A DNA stretch of 64,000 bases from Noviherbaspirillum aerium (GCF_008929045.1 NZ_VFAH01000005.1:124001-188000), one strand, 5' to 3'. Shown: positions 38,703 through 48,788, counted from the first letter of the stretch. The notes: generated by a model from the sequence alone, not told the origin. Numbers and translations are program-made.

Positions 38703-39659
38703 ATGAAGAAGTTTCTGCTTGCATTGATGATTGCACTGAGCTCGACCACCATGGTGGTTGCAGACGCGGAGGCCAAGCGCCTCGGCGGAGGCAGTTCCGT
38801 CGGCCGCCAGTCGCAGGGCATCAGCCGCCAGACGCCGGCGGCCACGCCAAACCAGTCGAACCAGGCTACCAATCAGGCCCGTCCCGCCTCTCCGGCAGCG
38901 GCTCCGCAAGGCGTTCCGGCCAAGCCGGCCAGCCCGTGGCGCAATATTCTCGGCGGCGCATTGCTCGGCCTCGGCCTTGGCGCTCTGCTGTCGCATTTCG
39001 GCATCGGCGGCGCGTTCGCCAGCGCCATCGCCACCATGCTGATGATCGCCCTGCTGGCCTTTGCCGTCATGTTCATCATCCGCATGATCCGCAACAGGAA
39101 CGGCGGCGGCCAGCGTCAGCCGGCATACGCGTCCGCCAGCAATCCCGGCAGTTCTTCCGGACCGATGATGCGGACTCCGGAAATCGGATCGCGCCTTGAG
39201 CCGCACGCACGGCCGGCATCTTTCCAGGCTGAGCCGATGGCGGCGGCCACCGGTGCCGCAGCCGCTGTCTCCAGCGTTCCGGCAGACTTCGACGTCGACG
39301 GCTTCCTGCGCCATGCCAAGACCTACTTCATCCGCCTGCAGGCGGCCTGGGACCGCGCCGACATCGACGACATCCGCGAATTCACCACGCCGGAAATGTT
39401 TGCCGAACTGCGCCTGCAACTGCAGGAGCGCGGCGCGTCGGCCAACCATACCGACGTCGTATCGCTCGATGCGGAACTGCTGAAGGTGGAACAGGTTGGC
39501 GATGACTATCTCGCAACGGTACGCTTCTCCGGCATGATCCGCGAAGCCCAGAATGCACCGGCGGAATCCTTCGTCGAGGCCTGGAACCTGAGCAAGCCGG
39601 CGTCCGGGCAGGGCGGCTGGGTGTTGGCCGGCATCCAGCAGCTGTCGGACGTTGCCTGA
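38703..39659 (+). CDS. Tim44-like domain membrane protein
   Basis: A 318-residue protein with an N-terminal signal/anchor, a Ser/Gln/Pro/Ala-rich linker, and a hydrophobic stretch of about two TMs (NILGGALLGLGLGALLSHFG, MLMIALLAFAVMFIIRM). A C-terminal Tim44-like domain follows (about 195-315; FLRHAKTYFIRLQAAWDRAD). An AGGAG ribosome site lies 9 bases after the ubiE stop, so it is co-transcribed with ubiE. A canonical terminator follows. The bacterial Tim44-like role is unclear; position in the ubi cluster is conserved in relatives. Confidence 0.88.
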   Translation: MKKFLLALMIALSSTTMVVADAEAKRLGGGSSVGRQSQGISRQTPAATPNQSNQATNQARPASPAAAPQGVPAKPASPWRNILGGALLGLGLGALLSHFGIGGAFASAIATMLMIALLAFAVMFIIRMIRNRNGGGQRQPAYASASNPGSSSGPMMRTPEIGSRLEPHARPASFQAEPMAAATGAAAAVSSVPADFDVDGFLRHAKTYFIRLQAAWDRADIDDIREFTTPEMFAELRLQLQERGASANHTDVVSLDAELLKVEQVGDDYLATVRFSGMIREAQNAPAESFVEAWNLSKPASGQGGWVLAGIQQLSDVA

Positions 39660-39711
39660 AGCATATTGCAAGACGTTGCCGAAGCGCATACCCGCAAACT
39701 GGTAAACTTCG

Positions 39712-39745
39712 ACCGCCCGTGAATTGTCACGGGCGGTTTTCTTTT
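39712..39745 (+). terminator. Rho-independent terminator after the Tim44-like gene
   Basis: A perfect 10-base stem ACCGCCCGTG / CACGGGCGGT with a 6-base loop, followed by TTCTTTT. It separates ubiE-Tim44 from ubiJ-ubiB and excludes longer upstream starts for ubiJ. Confidence 0.9.
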
Positions 39746-39751
39746 GCGACC

Positions 39752-40339
39752 ATGATTCCTTCACCAATGCGTTCCCCATTTCCTGCGGCAATCAATCATC
39801 TGCTCGCCCGCGAGCCCTGGGCGCGCGACAAGCTGGCACGGCATGCCGGCAAGGTTGCCGTCTTCGATGCCGGCGCCATTGCCGTGCGTCTCAAAATTGC
39901 CGCCGACGGCATGGTGCAGGCTGCCGCGCAGGACGAAGGGCCAAGCGTCACCATTCGCGCCCGCCTGTCCGACCTGCCGCTGATCGCCCAGAACCGGGAG
40001 CAAGCCTTTTCCTACGTGCAGATCGAGGGCGACGCCGACTTCGCCAACACCATTTCCCAGCTCACCCAGTCGCTGCGGTGGGAAGCGGAGGAAGACCTGG
40101 CCAAGCTGATCGGCGATGTGCCGGCGGTACGGGTAGTGGGCGGCGTGAAAGCCGCCATCGGTGCCGCCAGAGCCACGCAGCAGAAGCTGGCCGAAAACCT
40201 TGCCGAGTACTTTCTTGAGGAAAATCCCATGCTGGTCAGGCCGCGGACGGTTGCCGACTTTTCCGCCGAGGTGAACCGCCTGCGCGACGACGTGGAGCGG
40301 CTGGCCAAGCGCATTGAGCGCATGAAGGGAAGCCGCTGA
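39752..40339 (+). CDS. ubiJ: Ubiquinone biosynthesis accessory factor UbiJ
   Basis: A 195-residue SCP2-type lipid-binding protein thought to shuttle or scaffold ubiquinone intermediates in the soluble Ubi complex. The SCP2 domain covers about residues 20-115 ([31 protein letters not shown]), and a C-terminal coiled coil ([19 protein letters not shown]) is typical of UbiJ. The start is just after the terminator; another Met lies five codons in. Its stop and the ubiB ATG share one base. Confidence 0.92.
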   Translation: MIPSPMRSPFPAAINHLLAREPWARDKLARHAGKVAVFDAGAIAVRLKIAADGMVQAAAQDEGPSVTIRARLSDLPLIAQNREQAFSYVQIEGDADFANTISQLTQSLRWEAEEDLAKLIGDVPAVRVVGGVKAAIGAARATQQKLAENLAEYFLEENPMLVRPRTVADFSAEVNRLRDDVERLAKRIERMKGSR

Positions 40340-41913
40340 TGTTCTTCAAGGTATTGCGGCTTGCAAAAATCACCCGCGTGGCCCTCAAGTATGGGCTGGA
40401 CAACATCGCCATGTCCGGACTGACCAGCCCGCGCATCGCCAGGCTGCTCGATTCACTGGTGTTCTGGCGCGACATCTCCACTCCGCGCGGCGTCAGACTG
40501 CGCCAGGCTCTGGAAGAACTCGGACCGATCTTCGTCAAGTTCGGCCAGGTGCTGTCGACACGGCGCGACCTGATGCCGCCGGATATCGTCGACGAACTCG
40601 CCAAGCTGCAGGACCGGGTGCCGCCCTTCGATTCCCAGCTGGCGATTGCCCAGATCCGCAAGGCGCTGGGCGCGCATCCCGACCACCTGTTCGCCAGCTT
40701 CGACCCGGTGCCGGTGGCATCCGCGTCGATCGCCCAGGTGCATTTCGCCACCTTGAAGGACGGCACCCAGGTCGCGGTCAAGGTGCTGCGCCCGGGCATG
40801 AAGCGCTCCATCGACGAAGACATCGCGCTGATGCAGGTTGCCGCCGGCCTGGTCGAAAAGCTGTGGGCCGACGGCCGCCGCCTCAAGCCGCGCGAGGTGG
40901 TCGCCGAGTTCGACAAGTATCTGCACGACGAACTGGACCTGATGCGCGAGGCCGCCAATGCCAGCCAGCTGCGCCGCAACTTCATCGGCTCCGACCTGCT
41001 GATGGTCCCGGAGATGTTCTGGGATTACTGCTCGACGTCGGTGATCGTGATGGAGCGCATGCGCGGCATCCCGATCTCGCAGATCGACAGGCTGGTGGCC
41101 GAAGGCGTCGACATGACGAAGCTGTCGCGCGACGGCGTGGAAATTTTCTTCACCCAGGTGTTCCGCGACGGCTTCTTCCATGCCGACATGCATCCGGGGA
41201 ACATCCTGGTGTCGATCGAGCCTGAAACCTTCGGCCGCTACATCGCGCTGGACTTTGGCATCGTCGGCACGCTGACCGACTTCGACAAGGATTACCTGTC
41301 GCAGAATTTCCTCGCCTTCTTCCGCCGCGATTACAAGCGGGTGGCCGAAGCCCACATCGAATCCGGCTGGGCGCCGAAGGAAACCCGGGTCGATGAACTG
41401 GAGTCGGCGGTGCGGGCCTGCTGCGAACCCATCTTCGACCGGCCGCTGCGCGACATCTCCTTCGGCCAGGTGCTGCTGCGCCTGTTCCAGACCTCGCGCC
41501 GCTTCAACGTCGAAGTGCAGCCGCAGCTGGTACTGCTGCAAAAGACCCTGCTCAACATCGAAGGCCTCGGCCGCCAGCTCGATCCCGACCTCGATTTGTG
41601 GAAGACCGCCAAGCCCTACCTGGAACGCTGGATGGAGGAGCAGATCGGCTGGCGCGGCATGCTGGCCCGCTTCAAGGAAGAGGCGCCGCATTACAACAAG
41701 GTCATTCCGCAATTGCCGCGCCTGGCGCATCAATTGATGACCGCCAAGGTCGATGAGCCGCGCGAGAATGCCGAACTGCTGCGGCAGCTGATTGCCGAAC
41801 AGAGGCGCACCAATCTGCTGCTCGGCTTCGCGGTGTATTTCGGCGGCGGCCTGGCCGGCGGCATCCTGGTGGCGCAGCTGGCCATGCGCTGGTATCACTT
41901 CCTGCACTGGTAA
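40339..41913 (+). CDS. ubiB: ABC1/UbiB family protein kinase-like ubiquinone factor
   Basis: A membrane-associated atypical kinase/ATPase needed for ubiquinone synthesis. The 524 residues include the UbiB KxGQ motif region ([19 protein letters not shown]), the Ala-rich loop ASASIAQVH in place of a P-loop, the catalytic region [12 protein letters not shown] and the metal-binding DFGIVG. A C-terminal TM hairpin follows ([20 protein letters not shown]). It is coupled to ubiJ and to the following methyltransferase by one-base overlaps. Confidence 0.96.
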   Translation: MFFKVLRLAKITRVALKYGLDNIAMSGLTSPRIARLLDSLVFWRDISTPRGVRLRQALEELGPIFVKFGQVLSTRRDLMPPDIVDELAKLQDRVPPFDSQLAIAQIRKALGAHPDHLFASFDPVPVASASIAQVHFATLKDGTQVAVKVLRPGMKRSIDEDIALMQVAAGLVEKLWADGRRLKPREVVAEFDKYLHDELDLMREAANASQLRRNFIGSDLLMVPEMFWDYCSTSVIVMERMRGIPISQIDRLVAEGVDMTKLSRDGVEIFFTQVFRDGFFHADMHPGNILVSIEPETFGRYIALDFGIVGTLTDFDKDYLSQNFLAFFRRDYKRVAEAHIESGWAPKETRVDELESAVRACCEPIFDRPLRDISFGQVLLRLFQTSRRFNVEVQPQLVLLQKTLLNIEGLGRQLDPDLDLWKTAKPYLERWMEEQIGWRGMLARFKEEAPHYNKVIPQLPRLAHQLMTAKVDEPRENAELLRQLIAEQRRTNLLLGFAVYFGGGLAGGILVAQLAMRWYHFLHW

Positions 41914-42512
41914 TGAGCATGAAATTCGACAGCCGCGATCCGCAGGCGGCAGCATTCTGGTCGGAACGCTTCGAGAAGCAGTTCACTCCCTGGGACCGCG
42001 GCGGCGTGCCGCAAGCCCTGCAGGACTTCGTGGCGCGCTCGCCGCAGCCGCTTGCGACGCTGATACCGGGCTGCGGCACCGGTTATGAAGTCGCTTTTCT
42101 GGCGGAAGCCGGATGGGATGTCACGGCCATCGATTTTTCCGAGGCGGCGGTAGCCGCGGCCCGTGCCGCCACCGGCAAATGGGCGGACCGCATCCTGACC
42201 GCCGATTTCTTCACCTTCATGCCCGAGCATCCGCCGCAATTGATCTACGAGCGGGCCTTCCTCTGCGCGCTGCCGCCGGAACGCTGGCCTGCGATCGTGC
42301 AGCGATGGTCGGAATTGCTGGCGCCGGGCGCGCTTCTTGCAGGTTTTTTCTATTACGACAAGACCCCCAAGGGGCCGCCTTTCGGCGCAGCCGAAGACGA
42401 ATTGCATCGTCTTCTCGCTCCGTATTTCAAGCGGATCGAGGATGCCGCCGTCGCGGACTCCGTGCCGGTGTTCGCGCAGAAGGAGCGCTGGCAGGTCTGG
42501 CGTCGGAAGTAG
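41913..42512 (+). CDS. TPMT-family SAM-dependent methyltransferase
   Basis: A 199-residue protein of the thiopurine S-methyltransferase family: FWSERFEKQFTPWDRGGVP, the SAM loop LIPGCGTGYEVAFLA, and YERAFLCALPPERWP. In relatives this family includes halide/thiol and small-molecule methyltransferases; the substrate is unknown. The start overlaps the ubiB stop by one base (a second Met lies two codons on), so it belongs to the ubiJ-ubiB transcript, but no ubiquinone role is shown. Confidence 0.87.
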   Translation: MSMKFDSRDPQAAAFWSERFEKQFTPWDRGGVPQALQDFVARSPQPLATLIPGCGTGYEVAFLAEAGWDVTAIDFSEAAVAAARAATGKWADRILTADFFTFMPEHPPQLIYERAFLCALPPERWPAIVQRWSELLAPGALLAGFFYYDKTPKGPPFGAAEDELHRLLAPYFKRIEDAAVADSVPVFAQKERWQVWRRK

Positions 42513-42608
42513 GCGACGCCAACGTCGGGATTTTGCTCAACAAGGAGAGCGCGCCGCTATAATGCCGCCAAACAATTTCTGCCGACCGTTCTTGATCAAG
42601 GATCGCCG

Positions 42609-44048
42609 ATGAACACTCTGCTCTGGTTTGTTGTCCTCTACTGGGTAATTTCCGTCGGCATCGGCATCTATGCTGCCCGCCGCGTCAAGAATTCCAAGGA
42701 TTTCGCGGTCGCGGTCGCGGGCAGGGCGCTGCCGATGTATGTCGTCACCGCGACGGTGTTTGCCACCTGGTTCGGTTCCGAAACGGTACTTGGCATTTCC
42801 TCCACGTTCGTCAAGGAAGGGCTGCGCGGCGTGATTTCGGACCCGTTCGGCTCCTCGCTCTGCCTGATCCTGGTCGGCCTGTTCTTCGCCCGTCCGCTGT
42901 ACCGAATGAACCTCCTGACCATCGGCGACTTCTTCCGCAACAAGTACGGACGCACCGTGGAAGTCCTGATCACGCTGTGCATCGTGGTTTCCTATCTCGG
43001 CTGGGTAGCGGCCCAGATCAAGGCCCTTGGCCTGGTCTTCAGCGTGGTGTCGGGCGGCTATATCTCGATGGAGGCCGGCATGATCATCGGCGCCGGCAGC
43101 GTGCTGCTCTATACGCTCATGGGCGGCATGTGGTCGGTCGCCATCACCGATTTCCTGCAGATGATCATCATCGTGATCGGCATGCTCTACATCGGCTGGG
43201 AAGTGTCCGGCATGGCCGGCGGCGCCGGCGTGGTGATCGCGCATGCGGCCGAGGCCGGCAAGCTGGATCTCTGGCCGGAGCCGACGGGCAGGGAAATCCT
43301 CTGGTTCATCGCCGCCTGGATCACCATGATGCTGGGCTCCATTCCGCAGCAGGACGTGTTCCAGCGGGTTGCTTCGTCGAAGAATGAAAAGATCGCCGGC
43401 AATGCATCGGTGCTGGGCGGCGTGCTGTATTTCTGCTTCGCCTTCATCCCGATGTTCCTCGCCTATTCCGCCACCCTGATCGACCCCAAGATGGTGGCCG
43501 AGCTGATCGATGTCGATCCGCAGCTGATCCTGCCGACGCTGATCATGACCCAGGTGCCGGTATTCGCCCAGGTGATGTTCTTCGGCGCGCTGCTGTCGGC
43601 CATCAAGAGCTGCGCCAGCGCCACGCTGCTCGCGCCTTCGGTCACCTTCACCGAAAACATCCTGAAGGGGTTCCGGCCCAACCAGACCGACAAGCAGTTC
43701 CTGCTGACGATGCGCATCGTGGTGGTGATCTTCACCATCATCGTCACCACCTTTGCGATGAATACCGAATCGAGCATCTTCCATATGGTCGAGAATGCCT
43801 ACAAGGTCACCCTGGTTGCCGCCTTCGTGCCGCTCGCCTTCGGCCTGTACTGGAAGCGCGCCACGCGCAAGGGAGCGCTGACCGCGATCGTCCTCGGCCT
43901 GGGCTCCTGGGTGCTGATGGAGATTGTCGGCGGGGAAGACGGTTACTGGCCGCCGCAGCTGGTCGGTTTCCTGTTCAGCCTCGGCGGCATGCTGGTCGGC
44001 TCGCTGATGACACGGCCCGAGCCGCAGCCGGTGGCGGTCTCCCGGTAA
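42609..44048 (+). CDS. Sodium:solute symporter (SSS family)
   Basis: An integral membrane protein of 479 residues with about 12-13 hydrophobic helices. SSS features include ATWFGSETVLGISS, YTLMGGMWSVAITDFLQ and PQQDVFQRVASSKN. The substrate cannot be told: the family moves sugars, amino acids, proline, pantothenate and others. An AAGGA ribosome site precedes the ATG. It appears monocistronic, with a weak terminator and a long palindrome downstream. Confidence 0.9.
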   Translation: MNTLLWFVVLYWVISVGIGIYAARRVKNSKDFAVAVAGRALPMYVVTATVFATWFGSETVLGISSTFVKEGLRGVISDPFGSSLCLILVGLFFARPLYRMNLLTIGDFFRNKYGRTVEVLITLCIVVSYLGWVAAQIKALGLVFSVVSGGYISMEAGMIIGAGSVLLYTLMGGMWSVAITDFLQMIIIVIGMLYIGWEVSGMAGGAGVVIAHAAEAGKLDLWPEPTGREILWFIAAWITMMLGSIPQQDVFQRVASSKNEKIAGNASVLGGVLYFCFAFIPMFLAYSATLIDPKMVAELIDVDPQLILPTLIMTQVPVFAQVMFFGALLSAIKSCASATLLAPSVTFTENILKGFRPNQTDKQFLLTMRIVVVIFTIIVTTFAMNTESSIFHMVENAYKVTLVAAFVPLAFGLYWKRATRKGALTAIVLGLGSWVLMEIVGGEDGYWPPQLVGFLFSLGGMLVGSLMTRPEPQPVAVSR

Positions 44049-44051
44049 GCG

Positions 44052-44085
44052 AAGGCGCGGGTCTGGCGCCGCGGGGCCTTTTTGC
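44052..44085 (+). terminator. Imperfect terminator after the symporter gene
   Basis: An AAGGC-GCGG / CCGC-GCCTT stem with a 3-base bulge, running into TTTTT. It starts within 5 bases of the stop codon. Confidence 0.45.
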
Positions 44086-44095
44086 TCCAGCTATC

Positions 44096-44147
44096 GCCAT
44101 GAAACGGCAAAGCCGCGGGATATCCCGCGGCTTTGCCGTTTCATGGC
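44096..44147. repeat. 52-bp perfect palindrome
   Basis: Two 26-base arms with no spacer, perfectly complementary (left arm begins GCCATGAAACGG, centre GGGATATCCC). In RNA it would be an extremely stable hairpin, but it lacks a T-run. It lies between the symporter terminator and the fmdB promoter. It may be a transcript end/processing element, a protein-binding site or a relic of a repeat family. Confidence 0.9.
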
Positions 44148-44183
44148 CGGTCTGGCAAGACTGATGCCGGGCGTAAATCAGTC

Positions 44184-44212
44184 TGCTATGTCCGGACGAA
44201 AGCCTTTATAAT
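44184..44212 (+). promoter_or_regulatory. Candidate promoter of fmdB operon
   Basis: A perfect TATAAT -10 lies 35 bases before the fmdB ATG. The -35 at 17-base spacing (TGCTAT) is poor. Confidence 0.45.
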
Positions 44213-44246
44213 TCAGGGTTTTGGATGATTTTTGCGGGGTTGTTCC

Positions 44247-44582
44247 ATGCCAATTTATGCTTATCGCTGCGAATCTTGCGGTTTCGCTAAAGACGTATTG
44301 CAAAAAGTGTCCGATGCGCCGCTGACGGATTGCCCGTCCTGCGCCAAAAGCACATTTAAGAAACAGTTGACCGCGGCCGGTTTCCAGCTCAAGGGGACCG
44401 GATGGTACGTGACCGATTTCCGCAACGGCAGCGGCGGCACGTCGGCCTCGCCGACCGCTCCCGCCGCACCTGCCGCCGGAGCGGACAAGCCTGCTGCGAG
44501 TTCGAATTCCGGCTCCGATTCCGGCTCTGCATCAAGCTCCACCGGTTCGGGCTCGACCACCTCGACCACCTCCGCCACCTGA
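44247..44582 (+). CDS. FmdB family zinc ribbon protein
   Basis: A 111-residue protein: an N-terminal zinc ribbon MPIYAYRCESCG ... LTDCPSC (two CxxC knuckles), then FKKQLTAAGFQLKGTGWYVTDF, the FmdB signature. A low-complexity tail of Ala, Ser, Gly and Thr makes up about the last 45 residues. The start is MPIYAYRC. It is the first gene of fmdB-DUF502-aspS. FmdB-type proteins are putative regulators; the function is unproven. Confidence 0.9.
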   Translation: MPIYAYRCESCGFAKDVLQKVSDAPLTDCPSCAKSTFKKQLTAAGFQLKGTGWYVTDFRNGSGGTSASPTAPAAPAAGADKPAASSNSGSDSGSASSSTGSGSTTSTTSAT

Positions 44583-44622
44583 CGAAAGAACGCGCCTGCG
44601 ACGTCCACGGATAACAACAACC

Positions 44623-45258
44623 ATGCGTAAATATTTTGTCACCGGCCTGCTGATCCTTGTTCCACTTGCAATTACCTTGTGGGTGCTGAACCTGATCATC
44701 AGCACGATGGACCAGTCGCTGCTGTTGCTGCCGGAACGCTGGCAGCCAAGGCAGCTGATCGGCTTCCATATTCCCGGCATGGGCACCATACTGACGCTGG
44801 TGGTGATTTTCCTGACCGGCTTGCTGACCCGTAATTTCATCGGCAAGAAGCTGGTGTATGCATGGGAACTGCTGCTGACCCGCATTCCCGTCGTCAATTC
44901 GATTTATTCGAGCGTCAAGCAGGTGTCGGACACGCTGTTCTCGTCGTCCGGCAATGCCTTCCGCAAGGCGATGCTGGTGCAGTATCCGCGCCAGGGCTCC
45001 TGGACCATCGCCTTCCTCACCGGCACGCCCGGCGGCGATGTGCGGAACCATCTGGTAGGCGACTATATCAGCGTCTATGTGCCCACCACGCCGAACCCGA
45101 CCTCCGGATTTTTCCTGATGATGCCGCGTTCGGATGCCATCGAACTGGACATGACCGTCGATGAGGCACTGAAGTACATAGTCTCGATGGGTGTGGTGTC
45201 GCCCGAATACGTGGTCGCCGCCTCCAGAAACCTGAAGGCGGTTCCACCGCAAATCTGA
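44623..45258 (+). CDS. DUF502 family membrane protein
   Basis: A 211-residue protein with two N-terminal TM helices (YFVTGLLILVPLAITLWVLN, GTILTLVVIFLTGLLTRNF) and the DUF502 core: PVVNSIYSSVKQVSDTLFSS, VQYPRQGSWTIAFLTG and PTTPNPTSGFFLMMP. It is next to aspS, a stable arrangement in betaproteobacteria. The function is unknown. Confidence 0.9.
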   Translation: MRKYFVTGLLILVPLAITLWVLNLIISTMDQSLLLLPERWQPRQLIGFHIPGMGTILTLVVIFLTGLLTRNFIGKKLVYAWELLLTRIPVVNSIYSSVKQVSDTLFSSSGNAFRKAMLVQYPRQGSWTIAFLTGTPGGDVRNHLVGDYISVYVPTTPNPTSGFFLMMPRSDAIELDMTVDEALKYIVSMGVVSPEYVVAASRNLKAVPPQI

Positions 45259-45353
45259 TAGCCGAACCCAAGCGTTTTTCCCGGGATCCCGATCGCGGCA
45301 GCTCATGAGGGCGGCACCGGGATCATCCCAAAGAATTTGAACTGGAAACTGAT

Positions 45354-47159
45354 ATGTCTATGCGAACCCATTATTGCGGCCTCGTCACCGAGGAGCTTCT
45401 CGGCCAAACCGTCAGCCTGTGCGGCTGGGTGCATCGCCGGCGCGACCACGGCGGCGTGATCTTCATCGACCTGCGCGACCGCGAGGGCCTGGTGCAGGTT
45501 GTCTGCGATCCGGATCGCGCCGACGTATTCAAGACCGCCGAGGCGGTGCGCAACGAGTTTTGCGTGCGCATCACCGGCCTCGTGCGCAACCGTCCGGAAG
45601 GCACCACCAACGCCAACCTGAAGTCGGGCAAGATCGAAGTGCTGGCGCACAACCTGGAAGTGCTGAACGCCTCGGTCACGCCGCCGTTCCAGCTCGACGA
45701 CGACAACCTGTCCGAGACCACCCGCCTGACGCACCGCGTGCTCGACCTGCGCCGCCCGCAGATGCAGAACAACCTGCGCCTGCGCTACAAGGTTACGATG
45801 GAAGTGCGCAAGTTCCTCGACGCCAACGGCTTCATCGATATCGAAACGCCGATGCTGACCAAGTCCACGCCGGAAGGCGCGCGCGACTACCTGGTGCCGT
45901 CGCGCGTGAATGCGGGCAACTTCTTCGCGCTGCCGCAGTCGCCGCAGCTGTTCAAGCAGCTGCTGATGGTCGCCAACTTCGACCGCTACTACCAGATCAC
46001 CAAGTGCTTCCGCGACGAAGACCTGCGCGCCGACCGCCAGCCGGAATTCACCCAGATCGACTGCGAAACCTCGTTCATGAATGAACAGGAAATCCGCGAC
46101 ATGTTCGAAGGCATGATCCGCGGCGTGTTCAAGAACGTGCTCGACATCGAGCTGCCGAACCCGTTCCCGGTCATGCAGTATTCGGAAGCGATGGGCCTCT
46201 ACGGTTCCGACAAGCCGGACATGCGCGTCAAGCTGCAGTTCACCGATCTGACCGCGGTGATGAAGGACGTCGAATTTAAGGTGTTCTCCGGCGCCGCCAA
46301 CATGGAAGGCGGCCGCGTGGTCGGCCTGCGCGTGCCGGGCGGCGGCGCGATGCCGCGCTCCGAGATCGATGCCTACACCCAGTTCGTCGCCATCTACGGC
46401 GCCAAGGGCCTGGCCTACATCAAGGTCAATGAAAAGGCCAAGGGCCGCGATGGCCTGCAGTCGCCGATCGTCAAGAACATCCACGATGCCGCGCTTGCGC
46501 AGATCGTCGAGCAGACCGGTGCCCAGGACGGCGACCTGATCTTCTTCGGCGCCGACAAGGCGAAGGTGGTCAACGATGCCATCGGCGCATTGCGCGTGAA
46601 GATCGGCCACAGCGATTTCGGCAAGAAGAACGGCCTGTTCGAAGAGACATGGAAGCCGCTGTGGGTGATCGACTTCCCGATGTTCGAGTACGACGAGGAA
46701 GGCCAGCGCTATGTCGCCGCGCACCATCCGTTCACCGCGCCCAAGGACGGCCATGAAGACCTGCTGGAAACGAATCCGGGCAAGGCGCTGGCCAAGGCTT
46801 ACGACATGGTGCTCAACGGCTGGGAACTGGGCGGCGGTTCGGTCCGTATCCACCGCGCCGACGTGCAGAGCAAGGTGTTCCGCGCGCTCAAGATCGACGC
46901 CGAGGAAGCGCAGCTCAAGTTCGGCTTCCTGCTCGACGCGCTGCAGTACGGCGCGCCGCCGCACGGCGGCCTGGCTTTCGGCCTCGACCGCATCGTCACC
47001 ATGATGACCGGCGCCGAGTCGATCCGCGACGTGATCGCCTTCCCGAAGACCCAGCGCGCGCAGTGCCTGCTGACGCATGCGCCGTCGGAAGTCGACGAGA
47101 AGCAATTGCGCGAACTGCACATCCGCCTGCGCAACGTGGAACCTGCCGTGAAGGCCTGA
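45354..47159 (+). CDS. aspS: Aspartyl-tRNA synthetase
   Basis: Charges tRNA-Asp; class II synthetase of 601 residues, the length of the bacterial type. It has an N-terminal OB-fold anticodon domain ([20 protein letters not shown]), motif 2 ([18 protein letters not shown]), the inserted GAD domain of bacterial enzymes (about residues 290-420) and motif 3 ([10 protein letters not shown]). Two Mets lie at the start (MSMRTHYCG). A canonical terminator follows. Confidence 0.97.
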   Translation: MSMRTHYCGLVTEELLGQTVSLCGWVHRRRDHGGVIFIDLRDREGLVQVVCDPDRADVFKTAEAVRNEFCVRITGLVRNRPEGTTNANLKSGKIEVLAHNLEVLNASVTPPFQLDDDNLSETTRLTHRVLDLRRPQMQNNLRLRYKVTMEVRKFLDANGFIDIETPMLTKSTPEGARDYLVPSRVNAGNFFALPQSPQLFKQLLMVANFDRYYQITKCFRDEDLRADRQPEFTQIDCETSFMNEQEIRDMFEGMIRGVFKNVLDIELPNPFPVMQYSEAMGLYGSDKPDMRVKLQFTDLTAVMKDVEFKVFSGAANMEGGRVVGLRVPGGGAMPRSEIDAYTQFVAIYGAKGLAYIKVNEKAKGRDGLQSPIVKNIHDAALAQIVEQTGAQDGDLIFFGADKAKVVNDAIGALRVKIGHSDFGKKNGLFEETWKPLWVIDFPMFEYDEEGQRYVAAHHPFTAPKDGHEDLLETNPGKALAKAYDMVLNGWELGGGSVRIHRADVQSKVFRALKIDAEEAQLKFGFLLDALQYGAPPHGGLAFGLDRIVTMMTGAESIRDVIAFPKTQRAQCLLTHAPSEVDEKQLRELHIRLRNVEPAVKA

Positions 47160-47189
47160 CAGGCGTCGATCCGCGATTGGCCAGCAAGG

Positions 47190-47218
47190 AAAAGGCGCAG
47201 GCAACTGCGCCTTTTTTA
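47190..47218 (+). terminator. Rho-independent terminator after aspS
   Basis: An AAGGCGCAG / CTGCGCCTT stem with GCAA tetraloop and a TTTTTT tract, about 32 bases after the stop. Confidence 0.92.
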
Positions 47219-47321
47219 TTTCCGTCGCGGCGTGCTTCCGCCGCCAGCGGGGTTTGGGAAGCATGAACGCCGCTTCGGTTATCATTTCCTTGTCGCCACT
47301 CCGCGCAGTTTGCGTCCACGC

Positions 47322-47828
47322 ATGCACAAGCCCTACAAAATTCCCGAATCCGTGCTGGTGGTCATCCACAGCCCCGAGCTTGACGTCCTGCTGATCGAAC
47401 GCGCCGACAAGCCCGGCTACTGGCAATCGGTAACCGGCTCCAAGGATACGGAAGACGAGCCCTTGCAGGACACCGCCATGCGCGAGGTTTTCGAGGAGAC
47501 AGGTATCCGCATCGTTGATGAAACTTCGGCGGAGCAGGGGGAATCCAACCGCGTGTCCATCAGCAATCTGAACAATTGGCAACTGTCGAACGTCTACGAG
47601 ATCTATCCTGTCTGGCGGCATCGTTACGCGCCGGGCGTGACCCGCAATACCGAACATGTATTCGGCTTGCTCGTTCCGCGCGCCATCCCGATTGTCCTGG
47701 CGCCGCGCGAACACATCAACCTGCAATGGCTTCCCTATCAGGAAGCGGCGGACAAGTGCTTTTCTCCGTCGAATGCGGAAGCCATCCTGCAACTGCCCAA
47801 GTACGTTCGCCAGCAAGGAGCAGCCTGA
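47322..47828 (+). CDS. nudB: Dihydroneopterin triphosphate diphosphatase (Nudix)
   Basis: Removes pyrophosphate from dihydroneopterin triphosphate in folate synthesis. The 168-residue product contains a Nudix box (GSKDTEDEPLQDTAMREV then FEETGI) with one extra residue between the Gly and the first Glu. The start is MHKPYKIPES, with family-like sequence immediately after. It lies after aspS as in many proteobacteria. Confidence 0.92.
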   Translation: MHKPYKIPESVLVVIHSPELDVLLIERADKPGYWQSVTGSKDTEDEPLQDTAMREVFEETGIRIVDETSAEQGESNRVSISNLNNWQLSNVYEIYPVWRHRYAPGVTRNTEHVFGLLVPRAIPIVLAPREHINLQWLPYQEAADKCFSPSNAEAILQLPKYVRQQGAA

Positions 47829-47930
47829 TGCGACCCGCCGCCTGCCGGCTTGCCGTTTCCGTTCCCGAAGGCAGGGCGGAAGCGGCAAAAGGGCGGACCG
47901 GCATTGTCACCTAACACGCAGAATGCATAC

Positions 47931-48725
47931 ATGAAACTCCGGATAGCGACATACAACATTCACAAGGGCGTCAGCTCCCTGCGCAGCATGCCGCGAGTGC
48001 ATGCCCTCAAGCAGGCACTCGTTTCGATGGAAGCCGACATTCTGTTCCTGCAGGAAGTGCAGGGACGGCATGACAAGTTCGCCATGCGCCATGCCTCGTT
48101 ATGGCCCGAGCAGGAACAGCATCACTTTCTTGCCGGCGACTCCCACCAGGCGGTGTATGGCATGAACGCGGTGTACGACCATGGCCATCACGGCAATGCA
48201 CTGCTCAGCCGCTTTCCGGTGTTGTCCTCCACCAACCAGGATGTCTCCGACCACGCCTATGAATCGCGCGGCATCCTGCATTGCGTGGTGCAACTGCCGC
48301 AGACCGAGCTGCATTGCTACGTGATTCATCTCGGCCTGTTCTCACGCAGCCGCAAGCGCCAGACCGATGCGCTGATCGAAGCCGTCAGCACCTCATCGCC
48401 GCCGGACGCGCCGCTGATCATCGCCGGCGACTTCAACGACTGGACCAACCAGCTCAGCGACTCTCTGCGCAACCGCCTCGGCGTCACCGAGGTCTTCGAC
48501 GAGAACCTGCCGTCGCGCGGCTTCGGCCTCTATCTGCGCAGCCTGAGCGGGCGCGGACCCAAGGTCAAGCCGGCGCGCACCTTTCCCGCCGCCTTGCCCT
48601 GGCTGCGCCTCGACCGCATCTATGTGCGCGGTCTGCATATTGAAAACGCGCAAGTCCTGCACGGACCGATGTGGGCCAAGCTGTCGGATCATGCGCCCAT
48701 CGTCGCATCGCTCGCATTGAAATAA
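47931..48725 (+). CDS. Endonuclease/exonuclease/phosphatase family protein
   Basis: A 264-residue EEP-fold phosphodiesterase with ATYNIHKGVSS, the metal-binding QEVQGRHD, GDFNDWTN, and the final SDHAPI. In related genomes this gene sits directly before clsB (ybhP-ybhO-like order), suggesting a role linked to cardiolipin/phospholipid metabolism. The true substrate is unknown. The start is MKLRIATYN; earlier in-frame Mets lie in the tail of nudB. Confidence 0.9.
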   Translation: MKLRIATYNIHKGVSSLRSMPRVHALKQALVSMEADILFLQEVQGRHDKFAMRHASLWPEQEQHHFLAGDSHQAVYGMNAVYDHGHHGNALLSRFPVLSSTNQDVSDHAYESRGILHCVVQLPQTELHCYVIHLGLFSRSRKRQTDALIEAVSTSSPPDAPLIIAGDFNDWTNQLSDSLRNRLGVTEVFDENLPSRGFGLYLRSLSGRGPKVKPARTFPAALPWLRLDRIYVRGLHIENAQVLHGPMWAKLSDHAPIVASLALK

Positions 48726-48788
48726 GGCAGCGTGCGGCATGCGCGGTAAAATTCCACGCAATGCCGCTGTCGGATTCCGGTCCTCGCC

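Noticed and set aside
45303-47888. 861-codon open frame antisense to aspS and nudB
   Set aside because: Mirror frame of a GC-rich conserved gene; no recognisable domain, composition dominated by His/Arg/Val/Leu shadows, and it covers genuine genes on the other strand.
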